Shown here: piece by piece, positions 11,941-23,571 of the stretch | Numbering within the stretch: position 1 is the stretch's first letter | How the letters are laid out: each line of letters opens with the position of its first letter | Source: Massospora cicadina | Taxonomy: Eukaryota; Entomophthoromycota; Entomophthoromycetes; Entomophthorales; Entomophthoraceae | Direction of reading: 5' to 3' | NCBI GenBank assembly: GCA_022478985.1 | Contig: JAKSZP010009277.1 | Location: 124,001-188,000 of the forward strand | DNA length: 64,000 nt | Translations under genes and position numbers: made by a program | The notes under the pieces: model-generated | What the model saw: the letters and a program-made list of their open reading frames with translations, nothing else | Databases searched by the model: none | Told to the model about the DNA's origin: nothing

Positions 11941-12012
11941 TCCCTTGTGGTCCAGTGGCTAGGATTCTCCGCTTTCACCGGAGCGGCCGGGGTTCAATTC
12001 CCCGCGAGGGAA
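11941..12012 (+). tRNA. tRNA-Glu (anticodon UUC)
   Basis: A 72-base cloverleaf can be read directly. The acceptor stem pairs TCCCTTG (11941-11947) with CGAGGGA (12005-12011), with A at 12012 as discriminator. The D arm is TGGTCCAGTGGCTAGGAT. The anticodon stem CTCCG/CGGAG encloses the loop CTTTCAC, giving anticodon TTC. The T arm is CGGGG-TTCAATT-CCCCG. The internal A box (TGGTCCAGTGG) and B box (GGTTCAATTCC) fit RNA polymerase III transcription. CCA is not encoded, as expected in eukaryotes. There is no intron. All stems pair, so the gene looks functional. It is the only clear host gene in the window. Confidence 0.96.
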
Positions 12013-12013
12013 C

Positions 12014-12019
12014 TTTTTT
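12014..12019 (+). terminator. RNA polymerase III terminator of tRNA-Glu
   Basis: A run of six T starts two bases after the discriminator base, followed by ATTTT. This is the usual polymerase III stop signal. Confidence 0.85.
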
Positions 12020-12319
12020 ATTTTAGCAACTTCAAATATTGAGGAAACTCAAGAGAATACTAAGTATTCTCATAGTCCTCTTACTTAATGTGTTCACCGC
12101 TCAATATCACAGTCAATTCAGTGAAATATTTTCTAGGGTATTACACCCTTTTAAAATAAAAAATCACGAATTAAACTTATATTTGCCTGATTTCTAAAAA
12201 GGTAGGCCCTAATATATTATATTTACCATAAACTATCACTTTTTTCATATCACTTTTTAGTGCTTACAACTTTTCTTTCTGCTCAACATTACTTTCAAGC
12301 AATTTTGAAAAAAACAAGT
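12020..12319. other. Spacer after tRNA, nothing recognised
   Basis: AT-rich sequence with no coding frame, no LTR match and no tail motif that I can see. Confidence 0.5.
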
Positions 12320-14036
12320 TGATTTTAAACCACCACCTCACTTCATCACCTTCCCAATTTATGTCCACAGATCCACCACCTGCTGCCCCAGTGTGGGGCA
12401 GTGGTGCTCCACCCGCTAATGTTTACCACCCAGCATGCAAATGCATGCAGACTGGTTCATCCAGTCCACCAAATACATCTGGCTGCTATGTCCCTCCAAA
12501 GGACTTAGCACCCCACCTAGCACGATTTCACACAACCTGACACCACCCTTAGCCCTACCTTAATCCACTATTCACTTTTGCCTCTGTGTCAAGTATAGAA
12601 ATCTCTTCCCATATGCTGATAAAGCAATAATTGAGCTGGCAACTGTAACCTTCACACCAGCAGGATTTATAGACTTCTGTGCTTATAAGGGTTATTTTAA
12701 TATAGGCTTCCCCACTGAAGAGAATGCAGCTGCAGCAGCAGCTACACCCTTAATATGCAAAAACACCCCCATTACCACCACTCAAACATGTCTCCCAGAT
12801 GATACCACACTTTTGGTGACCTTTGCAAACCTCCCCTCATACCTTCCCCCTCAAACACTTTATGAGGAGTTTATGTCAGGGCTGGCCACTTATGGTAAAA
12901 AACACATTATCCAATTCATTGTCCCAAGTGGTGCTGAGCACCTTGCAGCACTACAGGCAATGGCAACCATTACACCCACCAAATGAACATGGTGCAGCAC
13001 ATTTCACTGCATGCCTACATCCCATCCACACCTGACCATTTCTTTTGGCTCACATTGGCAACAGCTGCACAGTTTGCCCCTCTGCCATGAATTGGACCAC
13101 ACCAAAAAGTCATGTCAATACAATTTAAACTCTGTGAGAACTGCCAACCCCACCCATGAGGCCACACCAACAGCATTTGTGTGGTGATTTTGGCTGCACC
13201 CACCACCCAGATTGTGCACTTGATGAATCAGCAGCGAAATCTAGCAACCCAAATTCAAGCTGGCTAATTTACACCTATGCCAACTAATTGGGAGCAGGTT
13301 TAAATTTAGGTTCAAACCAAAAATTTCCCACTTAAATTTTACCCAACCACAGTCACCTATCACCAAATTAATCCAAGTTAGCCAAAAGCCCTGTAACTTA
13401 TTGGATGAAGTGACCAAATCTGGTAAAATTTTTCACTACCATATTTTTAAATTGATTTAGAACATTATCTAAATTCAGATCTTGATGCCCCAGCCCTGCC
13501 CAATTTATATGTCCCCAAAACCAATGCTATCCCACACCAAAACAACCATCAGCTTGACAAGGCCATGGTGGCCTTGCCCAAAAATTACCATCTTTATGAA
13601 GCCATGGCAAAATCTGTCACTGAAATTAAAAAAGGGCTGCACACCCTTGTTCCCCCTCAATTTTCCTCCTAATGCAAAAGAGGAAATCACACACCTCAAT
13701 GAAACTGCCACCACTGCTGTCAAACATTTCACTGAACTGGAAGATTTTTTCCACATCCACAAATGTCACCAGAGCTAACATTGAGAAATTAGACCAACTT
13801 CCCAACGCTCACATTTAAGCTGAGCACCATGTTACTAAACTCATGGAGGCTGTCATCCAGGCCCAAATTGCCACTCTCAATGGCTATCTACTTCAACTTG
13901 ACCCTCATCCTGCAGATGCCCCAACCCCTTGCCATCAACATTAATCCACTTCTTTAATGCTAATCCTGATGATGAGTTTGATGATGATCCTCCTGATTCC
14001 CCCTCCTCCTCTGCCATGGTGGGATAAGCAACTTAT
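12320..14036 (+). pseudogene. ORF1-only LINE relic, element E
   Basis: From ATG 12361 the frame reads MSTDPPPAAPVWGSGAPP. This corresponds to the start of element D near 41708. After frameshifts, a segment near 12575-12900 (LFPYADKAIIELA, DDTTLLVTFANLPSYLPP) aligns with D near 41930-42250 and resembles the ORF1 proteins of LINEs A, B and C. The later part (13480-13930) reads as helical segments such as AMAKSVTEIKKGLHTLVPPQF. Near 13960-14036 an acidic stretch, NPDDEFDDDPPDSPSSS, leads to a stop. No endonuclease or reverse transcriptase follows. I found no target-site duplication. It is probably a second, older member of the ORF1-only family of D. Confidence 0.6.
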
Positions 14037-14899
14037 CGCTGTGTCACCTGTTAGGTTTTCCTCATTTCTTTGTGTTTCCTGCTGCTTGTTTAGGGTGGTC
14101 AGTTCATGCTTTTGGTTGGTTTAGTTTTAAAGCTTCTGTTTTAGTAGTGTCCATCACCTGGTCAGCTTGCCTTAGTTAAATAAATTTTTAGCACTTAAAA
14201 ATTTTAAATTATATTTAAGCCCCAAATTTTAAGTTTTCATTTTGTTCCTTACCATATGCTGCCATGATACAGTGTTCTGTCAGGGACTAAAATATACACC
14301 AGCTAAGACCTTAAGAACAAAATATAATCTCTTAAGGCTAAATAAAGGGACCATTTTAATATTTTTTAAGTTATAAGTAAAATATGGTGACAATACATTT
14401 ACTACGACAGTTTATATTTTTCTAATAGATCCTTTCAGTTTTTTAAGATTCTGAATGTCAGTAGATTTATAGTCATTTATTTAAGGTAAACTGACTAAGT
14501 CACAGGAATTACCAATATCTCAAATAATTAAAGATAAACAAAACTTAAATTAAATGTACTAAAACGCACCAAGAGAGCTTAACAAAAACTAAATATGTTA
14601 AACAACCAGGTGGAAAAGTGGAGAACTACTTATCTGACTATGGAAGAAGGGGAAGAGGAATGGGGGCTCATTTTCAGTTGAATCTTTCTCATCTCAGAGT
14701 AAGGTACAAGCCAAGGTAAAGAGTAAGGACATAGGGCATCAGCAGTATTCTAATTCAATATTACCTAATGTCAGAATACTAAAAAATAGTGTGCCTGGAT
14801 AAGGCCAATAATATAAATGACAAGATATTCTTTAGTTTGGATGTGGGTGTTGGGAGCTTGGTGATTGTGGCTATATTATTGAATTTAATTTTTAATTTT
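14037..14899. other. AT-rich stretch, nothing recognised
   Basis: No coding frame or repeat match is clear. Some of it may be the decayed 3' part of LINE F (minus strand), which should continue here, or the untranslated end of element E. Confidence 0.4.
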
Positions 14900-15784
14900 G
14901 GGTTCCATGCTACTACTGAAAAGTTTTGTTTAGTTTCATTGGCTTTATTAAACATTTAAAAAGGTCAAACTTACCCAGAGGGACTAAGCTAGATAGGGTA
15001 TTGGGAATATATATATTAACCATAAGTACCACCCTTGATTTAGTAATATCTTTAAGGAGAATGTCAGTTGGAAAAGCCACTGCTTCAACAGCAAGCTTGG
15101 AGGTCACTTTGTACCTGAGCAGCATTTGACTGAGTTATAGAAATGAGGGGGAACCTGGTTTCATATTTAGTATGCAAAATTGTTTGAGGTGGAGATTAGT
15201 AGCTCAAAATTCACTCAAACATAAAGTTCATCCAAAAAGCCCTATAAGTTCTGGTTGATTTGGATTGAGTATCAGCATATTATTAAGATTTGGGTGGTGA
15301 ATAGGAGGAAGTTTTAAAATGAAACATAGTCCAAGACGCTTCCTGAAAGTCTGTAAGATTTTCATTTTGGGTTGAGAAGGGGACTAGTTAGTTGATGTGG
15401 GAACTTCTGCAGCAACAGGCTTTAGGGAGGAGAATATGATTGTAACCCATTCAGAAAAAGTTATAGTGGTGGAACCAGGGTTTTCCAGAGGAGGTGGTCT
15501 CAGAGATGGCAGAAAATGAAAAGTAAAGTTATTTTTGTCTAAAGTGAAACAACTGAAACAGTATGGACATATAGTCCACCTTCCCTTCATGCAAGCCCAG
15601 AATAGATAGTTAGAGTCAATGGGAATCAACATGAAAATTATATTATAATTGGAAGTTCATAGCAATGCACAAAGCCCAGCATGATAAAATATTTATTTGG
15701 GACCACAAACTGTAGGATGTGGTTGAAGCCATAAGTTTCCAAACCAGAAACCTGAACCACCATAGTGGTATCCTTTGATCCAGG
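14900..15784 (-). pseudogene. LINE F relic: ORF1 C-terminal part and endonuclease start
   Basis: Read on the minus strand from 15784, broken frames give DTTMVVQVSGLETYGFN and LQFVVPNKYFI. These align with the ORF1 segments of E (TTLLVTFANLP...YGK...FIVPSG) and D. Near 15560 a Cys-rich segment, ICPYCFSCFTLDK, stands where the ORF1 zinc knuckle of the related LINE B lies. Further on, near 15030, VVLMVNIYIPNTLSSLVPL matches the VNIYAPN strand of the LINE B apurinic-type endonuclease (31240-31200). Both reading frames carry stops. Element G is inserted at 15785 inside this ORF1, so its N-terminal part should lie beyond the right edge of the window. Confidence 0.5.
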
Positions 15785-16299
15785 TGTTGGAATTCAGGTT
15801 TTTTGCTTGTTTGATGGTGCATTTTACACTTGTATTGCCACAATATTTTTCAGGATTAGTGGTTTTCTCTACTGTGGGATATATATCAAGGAGTTAGTTG
15901 ACCACTTATTAATAAAAATTTACCTTTTAATTAAAAGTAAAGGTTTGTTTTTTATAAGATTTTTTATCAGTAATAATTTTGAGGTCAAGAAGCAAACACT
16001 CTTAATATCTCAATGCTTAGTATTAAAATGTAACAAGGCTCAAAGTAGGAGAGGTACGAAATTTAGATTAGGTTACAAATAGCCAAATTATGGATAATGG
16101 GGTTTAGACCTATTGGAGCTATCAAACTTTTCTTAGATTCAACAGGATGGCCCAAAAATGGTCATTAACTGTAGAATAACCCTGTGGGGCAAAGATTTAG
16201 TATTTTATCTAATTGGATGTTGGGACCTCAGAATTATTTCCCTCTCTGCTGCAGGGTCAGCGCAATCTGACTACCAACAATGAAGGATTTTGGCCAAGG
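15785..16299 (-). repeat. Element G 3' LTR, distal part
   Basis: It begins TGTTGGAATTCAGG on the plus strand, as do solo LTR J (38945) and the G 5' LTR (63977). It can be followed along J with many differences up to TTTTGGCCAAGG. There it stops at the H-family solo LTR. The LTR resumes at 35375. The degree of divergence from J suggests an old insertion. Confidence 0.7.
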
Positions 16300-16769
16300 T
16301 GCTAGGAGATTGTCTGTAACTCTCCAATTCTAGTGAGGTGGTGTGAGATGCATAGCCATACCACCAGGGAACCAGTTGTTAGTATGATTGTGAGAATAGC
16401 CCCATAAAGGGTGTTGAAGCTTAGGTAACACAGGGCTAGGGTAAACAACACTGTACATATTAAGTGATAGCAAACAAACAACAAGACTTGGGCGGACCCA
16501 AAGGGAAGTCCATATCCAAGCGGAAATCTGGTCTGGAGTGCTTGAGTGTCTCAGTCTGGAGGTGACTAGGGCGGCCCAGCAGTGCATCAGATGCAGTAGT
16601 TAATTTTGTGCAAAAAATGGCTGGCATTGTTAGAGACCTCCCTGAGAGGTCTGTGCACAGGTTCACCCAAAATAACATATTTAAAATGTAAACTAAAGGT
16701 ATTTTATTGAAAAGGGAGATGACCAACAAGGAAATTGGTTATGAGAACTATACTCTAAACAAGGGGAGG
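16300..16769 (-). repeat. H-family solo LTR, left half
   Basis: The start TGCTAGGAGATTGTCTGTAA matches TGTTAAGAGTGTGTCTGTAA at 39884 and the copy at 60331. Alignment continues through the 'gaggtggtgtgag' and 'ggtattttattgaaaaggg' blocks up to AACAAGGGGAGG. There element B interrupts it. The right half is 34956-35369. The flanking 5-bp TSD, CAAGG, is exact (16295-16299 and 35370-35374). With no internal coding other than B, it is a solo LTR left by recombination. Confidence 0.75.
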
Positions 16770-17110
16770 TCTGGAAGTTTTGAATTACACCTCCAATGGG
16801 GAAGGTTTTCTCTCAAAGTTACACTGAGTGGATTATCCAAAAAGGTAATAAAATTTAAATGAAAATACATGTTATAATTTGACCTAATTTACTATTAAAA
16901 AGAGGGGATATTTATAGGCTTTGTAATGGCTCATAATCTATCAGAGCAAATTAATCTCTGCACAATCAAATCTTCAATCAATTGATCAGGATGAGATTGA
17001 TAGTCAACCTTGATAGATTGAGATATAATAATCTCTACTTCTGATGATGCCAGGGGAATTGATGGGGGGGGGAAATTTAAGAAATAAGAGAATTTGGCGA
17101 AATTCTGACA
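16770..17110 (-). repeat. Element B 3' LTR
   Basis: It aligns along its length with 34611-34950. Shared blocks include 'ggtaataaaatt', 'gaggggatatttataggctttgtaatggct', 'ttgagatataataatctct' and 'aaataagagaatt'. On the minus strand it begins TGTCAGAATTTCGCC. A GGGGGGGG run near 17070 is private to this copy. Confidence 0.9.
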
Positions 17111-17122
17111 CTTCCCCCTTAA
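17111..17122 (-). promoter_or_regulatory. Polypurine tract of element B
   Basis: On the minus strand AAGGGGGAAG lies directly before the TGTCAG start of the 3' LTR. It would prime plus-strand synthesis. Confidence 0.8.
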
Positions 17123-17237
17123 GATTTGATCACGGTGGAGGGTGACTTCTTAAAAATCTAGGATGAATATGATTTACCACTATACTAGTATCAACATGAA
17201 TAATTAAATACTCTAGTCATTTTCAAAATATAACTTA

Positions 17238-20149
17238 TTAGGGACCAGACAATTTAGTTCCTAACTTTTCAGTTATCCCACCAGGCCAAGAATGATAGTA
17301 CATAACGTAATACCTAATATGGTATTCAGGTAAGGCAGGTTTGTGTTGATTACTCCTTTGAGTCTCTTTTTGAGTGGTTGTTTCAATCAATTTCATTGCT
17401 TGAGCTTGAAGATGGATAATCTCATCAGCCAGATTCCTCATAATTAAATCAGAATTTTCTGGAAAGCTTTCCTCAAGGATTGTATGAACACTAGAAGGGA
17501 CTGAAGGATCCTGCCCATATATGAACTTAAAAGGGGACATCTTGATAATGCGATGATAGCTTATCTAATAAGCAAACAAGGCGCTAGGCAAATAAAAATT
17601 CCACCGATTTGGGTCAGTAGAGGCCATCTTTCTTAGAATTGAGACCAGGGTCCCATTAACTCGTTCAATGGCCCCGTTTGTGGATGGATTATATAGGACA
17701 ACAAATCGCTGAGAAGTGTTAAATAATTTAGATAACTCCTGTATAAGTTGTGAGGTGAAGTTAGTCCCATCATCTGAAATAAGGACCTTGGGACACCCAT
17801 GGTGAGAAATGATATGTTGGTATAGAAATAACGCTGTAGTTTTATCCAAGGGGGTAGAAATGGAAATGGCCTCAATCCATTTAGTTAAATGGTTGACAGC
17901 CATAATGATATACTGATGTTCATGCAATCCTTAAGGAAAAGGACCTACAACATCAATGCTAACTACCTAGAATGCTTTAGTTGGAGGTATATTTTAATGT
18001 TGGTAAGTAGGGTTAGTAGTTCCATGGCATTTATAAACAAGACATGAGGCAAGGGTTTCTCAGGTGAATTCAGTCATATTCTTCCAATAGTATCGAGTCT
18101 TCAACCATTCTTGAGTCTTCTTTATGCCACTATGGCCAACATGTTCATGATCTTCCATTACAGCGTAAAATCTAGAGTTGGGATGCAGAAAGGGCAACCA
18201 CTTGGATTTGACTTTCTTATACAAAGCTCCATCCTAAATTATAGTATCTTTGGTAATTGATATTAGAAAGGCTCAATCCTCTTCAGTTTATTTTTTAGTA
18301 CTAGATGGTAATCCTCTTCAGTTTCTTGATCCCACAACTCAGGTCATCCAATAAGAAATATAAGCACTATTCCTTATCTAGTTCCAAAGTCAGAATAGGC
18401 AATCAGGACAGCCCATCAGCATTTTGATGTTGAGCTCTTAAACAATGAACAATGGAGAAATCATAATTTTGCAACCTTAAAACCCCGAGGGCCAATCTCT
18501 CATCAGGATCCTTCATGTTCTGCAACCATCTTAAAGAATGGTTAGTAATCACAGTGAAATGGTTACCATATAAGAAGGGACGGAAGTGCTTGATTGCTAA
18601 AATTACAGCCAAACACTCCTGCTCAGTGACACTGTAATTCCGTTCAGCCTTTGACAAAGTTTTGCTATAGAAAGTGACAGGAAAATCATTTTCTCTTCAT
18701 CACACTGGGATAAGATAGCACCAATAGTGACATTGCTTGCATCAGTATGTAAAAAGAAAGGCTTGTCAAATTGGGGGATGAATTAGAACAGGTGCCTTGA
18801 TCAAGACAGTACGTAGAGAATTGAATGTCTGTTCTTGAGCTGATCCCCACTCAAATGGCACTCCTTTTTGTAATAGGTGAAATAAGGGTTCAGCCATATC
18901 AGCAAAGTTGGGTATAAATTGCTGGTAATACCCAACCATGCCTAGAAAGACTTGAATATCCTGCAGAGATGCTGAAGGAAGTATTCGTTGGATTACTTGA
19001 ATTTTGTCTGAGAGGGGTTGAATCCCTTTAGCTGAGACCTGATGTCCTAAAAAGTCCATTTTGTTCTGAAATAAGGAACATTTATAGGGTTTGAGTTTTA
19101 AGGAAGAGCTTTAAATTCGTCTGAAAACTTCTTTTGGATGGTCCAAATGCTCAGTGAAAGTTTTTGGAAACATGGTAATATCATCAAGATATACCAGAAC
19201 ACAAGTAAGCTTTATATCCCGTAACATACTGTCCATAGCCCTTTGGAAAGTTGCTGGGGCATTGTTTAGTCCTTGAGGCATATGAGTTGGTTCAAAAAAC
19301 CCTTCAATCGATATCAGGGCACACTTGGAACGATTTTCTGGTGATAACTCGATTTTCCAGTAACCACTGGCTAAGTCCATGGCCTAAAAATAAGTGGATC
19401 CAGCTAACAATCTAAGAGAATCAATGATTCTAGGTAAGGGCCAACAATCTCATTGAGTAATAGCGTTCATCCTGCAATAATCCATAGCAACTCGGTTGAA
19501 ATATCCTTCTTCTTAACCAATAACAATGGAGATGGCCAAGGACTATTGGAGGGTTTCAACAATCCAGCCTCCAACAATTGATGCAGCTCCTTAGTAACCT
19601 GGGCTTCTTCTACTTTAGACTTACAATAGGGCTTTGTACGGATAAGAAGGTGATTGCCAGTTTCAATAGTGTGCATTACTCCTTTCATCTTCCCAAAATC
19701 GTAAGTGTGCTTAGCAAAAATGTCAGAATATTCATCAAACAACAGAAGCACTTGTTTCTCCTGTTCCTTAGTGAGGTGTTTTCCGATATCTGGACCCACA
19801 GTAAGGATTTCCTGATCACTTTCCAACCCAAATTCTTGTAGACTTCTAAAGGGTTTAACATCATAAATCTGAGATAAGGACAGTAACTTGACATAAGCAA
19901 TTGGATGCTCTCAATCTACCAATTTTGGCTCATTGGTAAGGTTCGTTAGTAAGATAGATAATGAACCTGAATAAGCATAATACAATACTCCAGGAAAAGG
20001 CAAGAGTTCTTTAGCAGATGGATTGAAATGCCTTAAATTTGTAACAAATTCTATTGGGAATCGAAAAATACAAAGAAGTGTTAACAATTACCTTTGATTT
20101 TGGTGGAATAACTAAACTTTTGGGGGAGAAGATAGGCATTCCTTCTTCA
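17238..20149 (-). pseudogene. Element B pol: protease tail, RT, RNase H, integrase
   Basis: Reading right to left: a linker with EILTVGPDIGKHLTKEQEKQ (about 19810). Then RT with LLEAGLLKPSNSPWPSPLLL, MDLASGYWKIELSPENRSKC (19380), LPQGLNNAPATFQRAMDSML-type text, and an intact VLVYLDD near 19190. Next comes MDFLGHQVSAKGIQPL (19059), then RNase H with NYSVTEQECLAVILAIKHF (about 18630). The integrase core (17927-17565) has DDGTNFTSQL and NGAIERVNGTLVS. Its C-terminal part runs down to 17238 (MSPFKFIYGQDPSVPSSVH). Stops and shifts separate the pieces, so no product is expected, but the catalytic residues I can see are kept. LINE A cuts it at 20165 from its protease. Confidence 0.85.
18290..18309 (-). 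mobile_element. Ultra-short LINE 3' tail insertion (20 bp) with TSD
   Basis: The minus strand reads ACCATCTAGTACTAAAAAAT, which is the last bases of LINE A. An exact 15-bp duplication, AATCCTCTTCAGTTT, flanks it (18275-18289 and 18310-18324). It lies in the pol of element B, between RNase H and integrase. It is the shortest of the four tail insertions here. Confidence 0.8.
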
Positions 20150-20260
20150 ATATTAGCTGATGTAGCTCAATATCTCTTTCTGCTAAGCATCACTTTTCGA
20201 AAATCAATTCAGCCTGAAATTTAGCTCCACTAAAGAGATTTACGAAAACTATTAGCAAAT

Positions 20261-23085
20261 ATGGCGGGAAACCCCGCAAAAGAACCCGCAGGCTATGCCA
20301 AACGAGCCAGCACCACCCCCAAACGAAGCAACCCTTGGTTACCCACCTCAGGGTCAACCAGAATCACCCGCTCTCAAGCAGCAGCCATGAAAGCAGGCAC
20401 CACCCCCAACCTGGAGCTACTCCAACTAGCGCCAGTTCACCTGATCGCACTTCTGCAACCTGCACGCCTAACAGCTCTGTGTGTGCTGCCTCCCACCAAC
20501 CCGCTGGGCCCCCTCCAACCAAGGAGGCCATCACCCACGCTGTTTTAATGGCGTCTGCTCAGTTGAATTCAACTCAGCCCATCCAGACATTCACCTCCCC
20601 CATTGTGTCAGCTAATTCAGCCCCATCTATTATTGCTGACACCGTGTTTCTGGCTCCCTCCATGAGGGGCGATACCCAGCTACCTGGCCCCCAAATCATC
20701 AGATGTAAGGTTGGATTAGCCGCACATTCTGGTTCACTAAGCACCAAATTGGGACAATCTACTCTTCCCAATGAGGATTCAAATGGTTCGGATTTTGGAA
20801 CTTCACACCAGTTCCAATCTCACCTGTCCCATTTAAACCCCATAATTGGCACTTCTCAAGTCGGCACTTTATCGCAATATGCTGAAAATGACCAATTCAC
20901 TAATCAGCCAATGAGTTTTGCCCACGAAATCACAGCAAACACTCGGGCTGAATTTACCCAAATAGATTGGGATGGTGATGAAACATCTCCCTCCTCCCAA
21001 TTGGCTGGAGTTAATTCCAATCTGGATGGGACTCCCCAATTTAGCGAGGCCCAACAATCACCTGGCCCCCAAACCCTCGGATGTAAGGTTGGATTAGCCG
21101 CACATTCTGGTTCACTAAGCACCAAATTGGGACAATCTACTCTTCCCAATGGGGATTTAAATGGTTCAGATTTTGGAACTTCACACCAGTTCCAATCTCA
21201 CCCGTCCCATTTAAACCCCATAATTGGCACTTCTCAAGTCGGCACTTTATCTCAATATGCTGAAAACGACCAATTCACCAATCAGCCAGTGAGTTTTGCC
21301 CACGAAATCACAGCAAATACTCGGGCTGAATTTACCCAAATAGATTGGGATGGTGATGAAACATCTCCCTCCTCCCAACTGGCTGGAGTTAATTCCAATC
21401 TGGATGGGCCTCCCCCAATTTAGCGAGGCCCAACAAACCGCCCCTCAATTTAATATGATGCCAGCAACTGCTGTAACATTCCAGAAACAAGGGAACTCCG
21501 CAAACTTGTCCAAACCACCAGCTCACACTCAACCTGCAATTGCAGCCCAAAGCAAACACAAACGTACCAAAGGAGCCACTGGGGCATGGCAAAAACCTCT
21601 GGCACCAACGCTACCCAAAGCTGATCCCCGTGAAGTGGCGTTTATTGCTGATGTTAAGAAGAAATGGGCCGAAACTAGAGCGCAAAAAGCTCTACCTCGC
21701 TCAACCCTCTCCCACGCAATTCGCCTTTATTATGGGCATAACCCTGTTGAATTCTATACAGAGGATTACTTCTCATACTTTGCAGCGATTGCGGAGACAT
21801 TCCCTATTAACACCACCATCCATGAATCAGTGGAGGGCCACTACATCGATGTGGGCTTCACTGAAGCTGCCCTTGCTGACCATGCTGCCACCCTCCAGGT
21901 CATTATTCCACGCGGATCTCTTCGCATCTCTCGCACACGCTCTCACCTGGAGAAAATTTCATGGGTTACTTTTTCCAACCTACCAACGACTGTTGATCCT
22001 GAGTCTCTTAAACTGGCACTCCATCGTGGTTTAATGGAGTTTGGGTCTGTTCTTTCAGTGGACTTTAGCGTCCCCTCTTACTATGCTCCCACTCAAAGAG
22101 CTCGCACTGCTAGGGCGTCGTTCATCCCCTCCCCCACTGTATCCCGCAACATTGAGGTTATTCCTCGTGTGGCGGTAGTTGGGGCATGCCCTGAGATCTT
22201 TTTTGTCGACCCTGATCAGGCGCGCCCCGGTGTTCATGGTGTAACGCCCTCGGACACTTGTATAGTGGCTGCACAGCTCGAAAACAAGCCCTCTTAGCCA
22301 CCACCCAGGGGCCTAAACCAGGCCAAAAACGATCCCACATGGCTGCAGCAGCAATTCCACAACCCACACAATGGGTTCCCGTTCAAGACCTGTCCCCTGA
22401 GGCCTTACGCCTAGCAGTTGAAACAGCTAACCCCACTATTGGTGTGGGATACCTTCGCGCTCATGCCCCCCTTCCAATGGGCACCCCCTCCAATCTCCCA
22501 GAGTCAACTCCCTCTCTCACCAAGCGCAAGGCATCTCCCACAGGGTGCCCCTCGTCAGCCACCCCCACTCAGGGCTCCGCGGCACCCCCACCAACCCCCA
22601 CCAGCGATTTATCGCATCAGCCCTCAGCTCCCAATGGAGCTATGCCCACCAGCATGGACTGGCAACTCGCGGCCTGCAGTAGAAGTGCCACCTCAAAGAG
22701 TCCTACCCCAACCCCACAGTCCATTTCGCGCGGATCCTTTGCAGTGTTGGAGGAAGTGAATATGGACTCAGACTCATCAAATGGGGACACCGCGGAGGTC
22801 ACCATTGAGCACCCTCAGGTCCTTCCCCTGCAACGGAGCGGGGGCAGCATCCTAGGCTGGCTTACTGGGTCCTCCGCCCCCCCACCCTCTCCTTCCCCTC
22901 AGAACCCTCGACGCTCCTCACGGATTGCAGCTAATAGTCAAGCTAAAGGACTCAAAACTAGCCGCCTCACAGCAGCAGGTTTAAGCGCTGGCAACCCCCA
23001 GGACATGGAGGGGAACAGCTATGAGTCCCTATGGCAGCACCCTGGCCCTGCAATCCATCAACGCAAATGGGTTGCGGGACTTTAA
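20261..23085 (+). pseudogene. LINE A ORF1 (RNA-binding protein), two frameshifts
   Basis: The first part (frame from ATG 20335 to 21423) is a low-complexity region with two copies of a 126-residue repeat. A one-base insertion in a C run near 21415 shifts the frame, which continues from about 21424 to 22220. That second part holds the ORF1 core (AIRLYYGHNPVEFYTEDYF, ISWVTFSNLPTTVDPESLK), which matches the LINE B, C and D ORF1. Another shift near 22200-22230 leads to the CCHC knuckle CSWCNALGHLYSGC (22231-22272). A Pro/Ser-rich tail with a basic patch (RRSSRIAANSQAKGLKTSR) runs to 23085. ORF1 proteins of this type bind the element RNA. Either shift would abolish the full protein unless ribosomes slip. 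Confidence 0.8.
20683..21437 (+). repeat. Tandem 378-bp duplication inside LINE A ORF1
   Basis: 20683-21060 and 21061-21437 are near-identical copies starting CCTGGCCCCCAAA. At 378 bp (126 codons) the repeat keeps the frame. Differences are few (for example NEDSNGSD versus NGDLNGSD). The second copy carries an extra C near its end (CCTCCCCCAAT versus ACTCCCCAAT), which breaks the frame. High identity implies a recent duplication, perhaps by template slippage during reverse transcription. Confidence 0.92.
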
Positions 23086-23571
23086 GCGGAGAGCCCGCCT
23101 CCTCTGAAACTTCAGGTCAGCACAAATTGACATCGCTGCTGTCCAGGAGCCCCATATCCTCCCCTACGAACAATCTGCATGGAATGAACAGTTTGGAGGC
23201 AACTCCTTCTGGACAAACCATGCCGCCCTTATTGTTTTGAATCCCCGAGTTAAAACCCATTCTTTTTCACAATATCTAGGTGGCCGCCTCATACTGGCCA
23301 AACTCACCACTCCTGACTTCTCCTTCTTCGCTGCAAGCATCTACCTGCCTAATGCAGGTCAGGAGCAAAATCGGCTCTTGGAAGAGCTCCTCCAACTCAA
23401 TCTCCCACGGAATACAGTCCTCTTAGGAGATTTCAACACAACCATAAGTCGCGTCCGTGACTCTTACCCCCTGCAGCAAAGGAACGCCCTGGATCAAGTC
23501 GCCTCCAGGATTTCCTTCGCCTGAGTGGCTTTATAGATGCGCTTCCACCCTCCGCGTCTGGCCTAGGTTGC
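23040..23571 (+). pseudogene. LINE A ORF2, endonuclease part, broken
   Basis: In the frame of 23237-23524 the text includes QSINANGLRDFKRRARLL, then a TGA near 23103. It goes on with IDIAAVQEPHILPYEQSAW, ASIYLPNAGQEQNRLLEEL and LLGDFNTTISR. These are the N, QE(P) and GDFN motifs of the exonuclease/endonuclease/phosphatase fold that nicks target DNA for LINEs. A frameshift near 23500-23525 takes it into the frame of the RT. The last endonuclease motif, SDHRSL, lies at about 23691-23708 in the intact frame. With one stop and one shift, the endonuclease of this copy is probably dead. Confidence 0.8.

Noticed and set aside
14820..16080. Plus-strand open frames 14926-15129 and 15765-16082 as genes
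   Set aside because: The first lies opposite LINE F endonuclease text; the second spans the F/G border and G LTR sequence.
20574..21149. Minus-strand frames repeated twice, as a duplicated gene
   Set aside because: They are shadows of the 378-bp duplication in LINE A ORF1.
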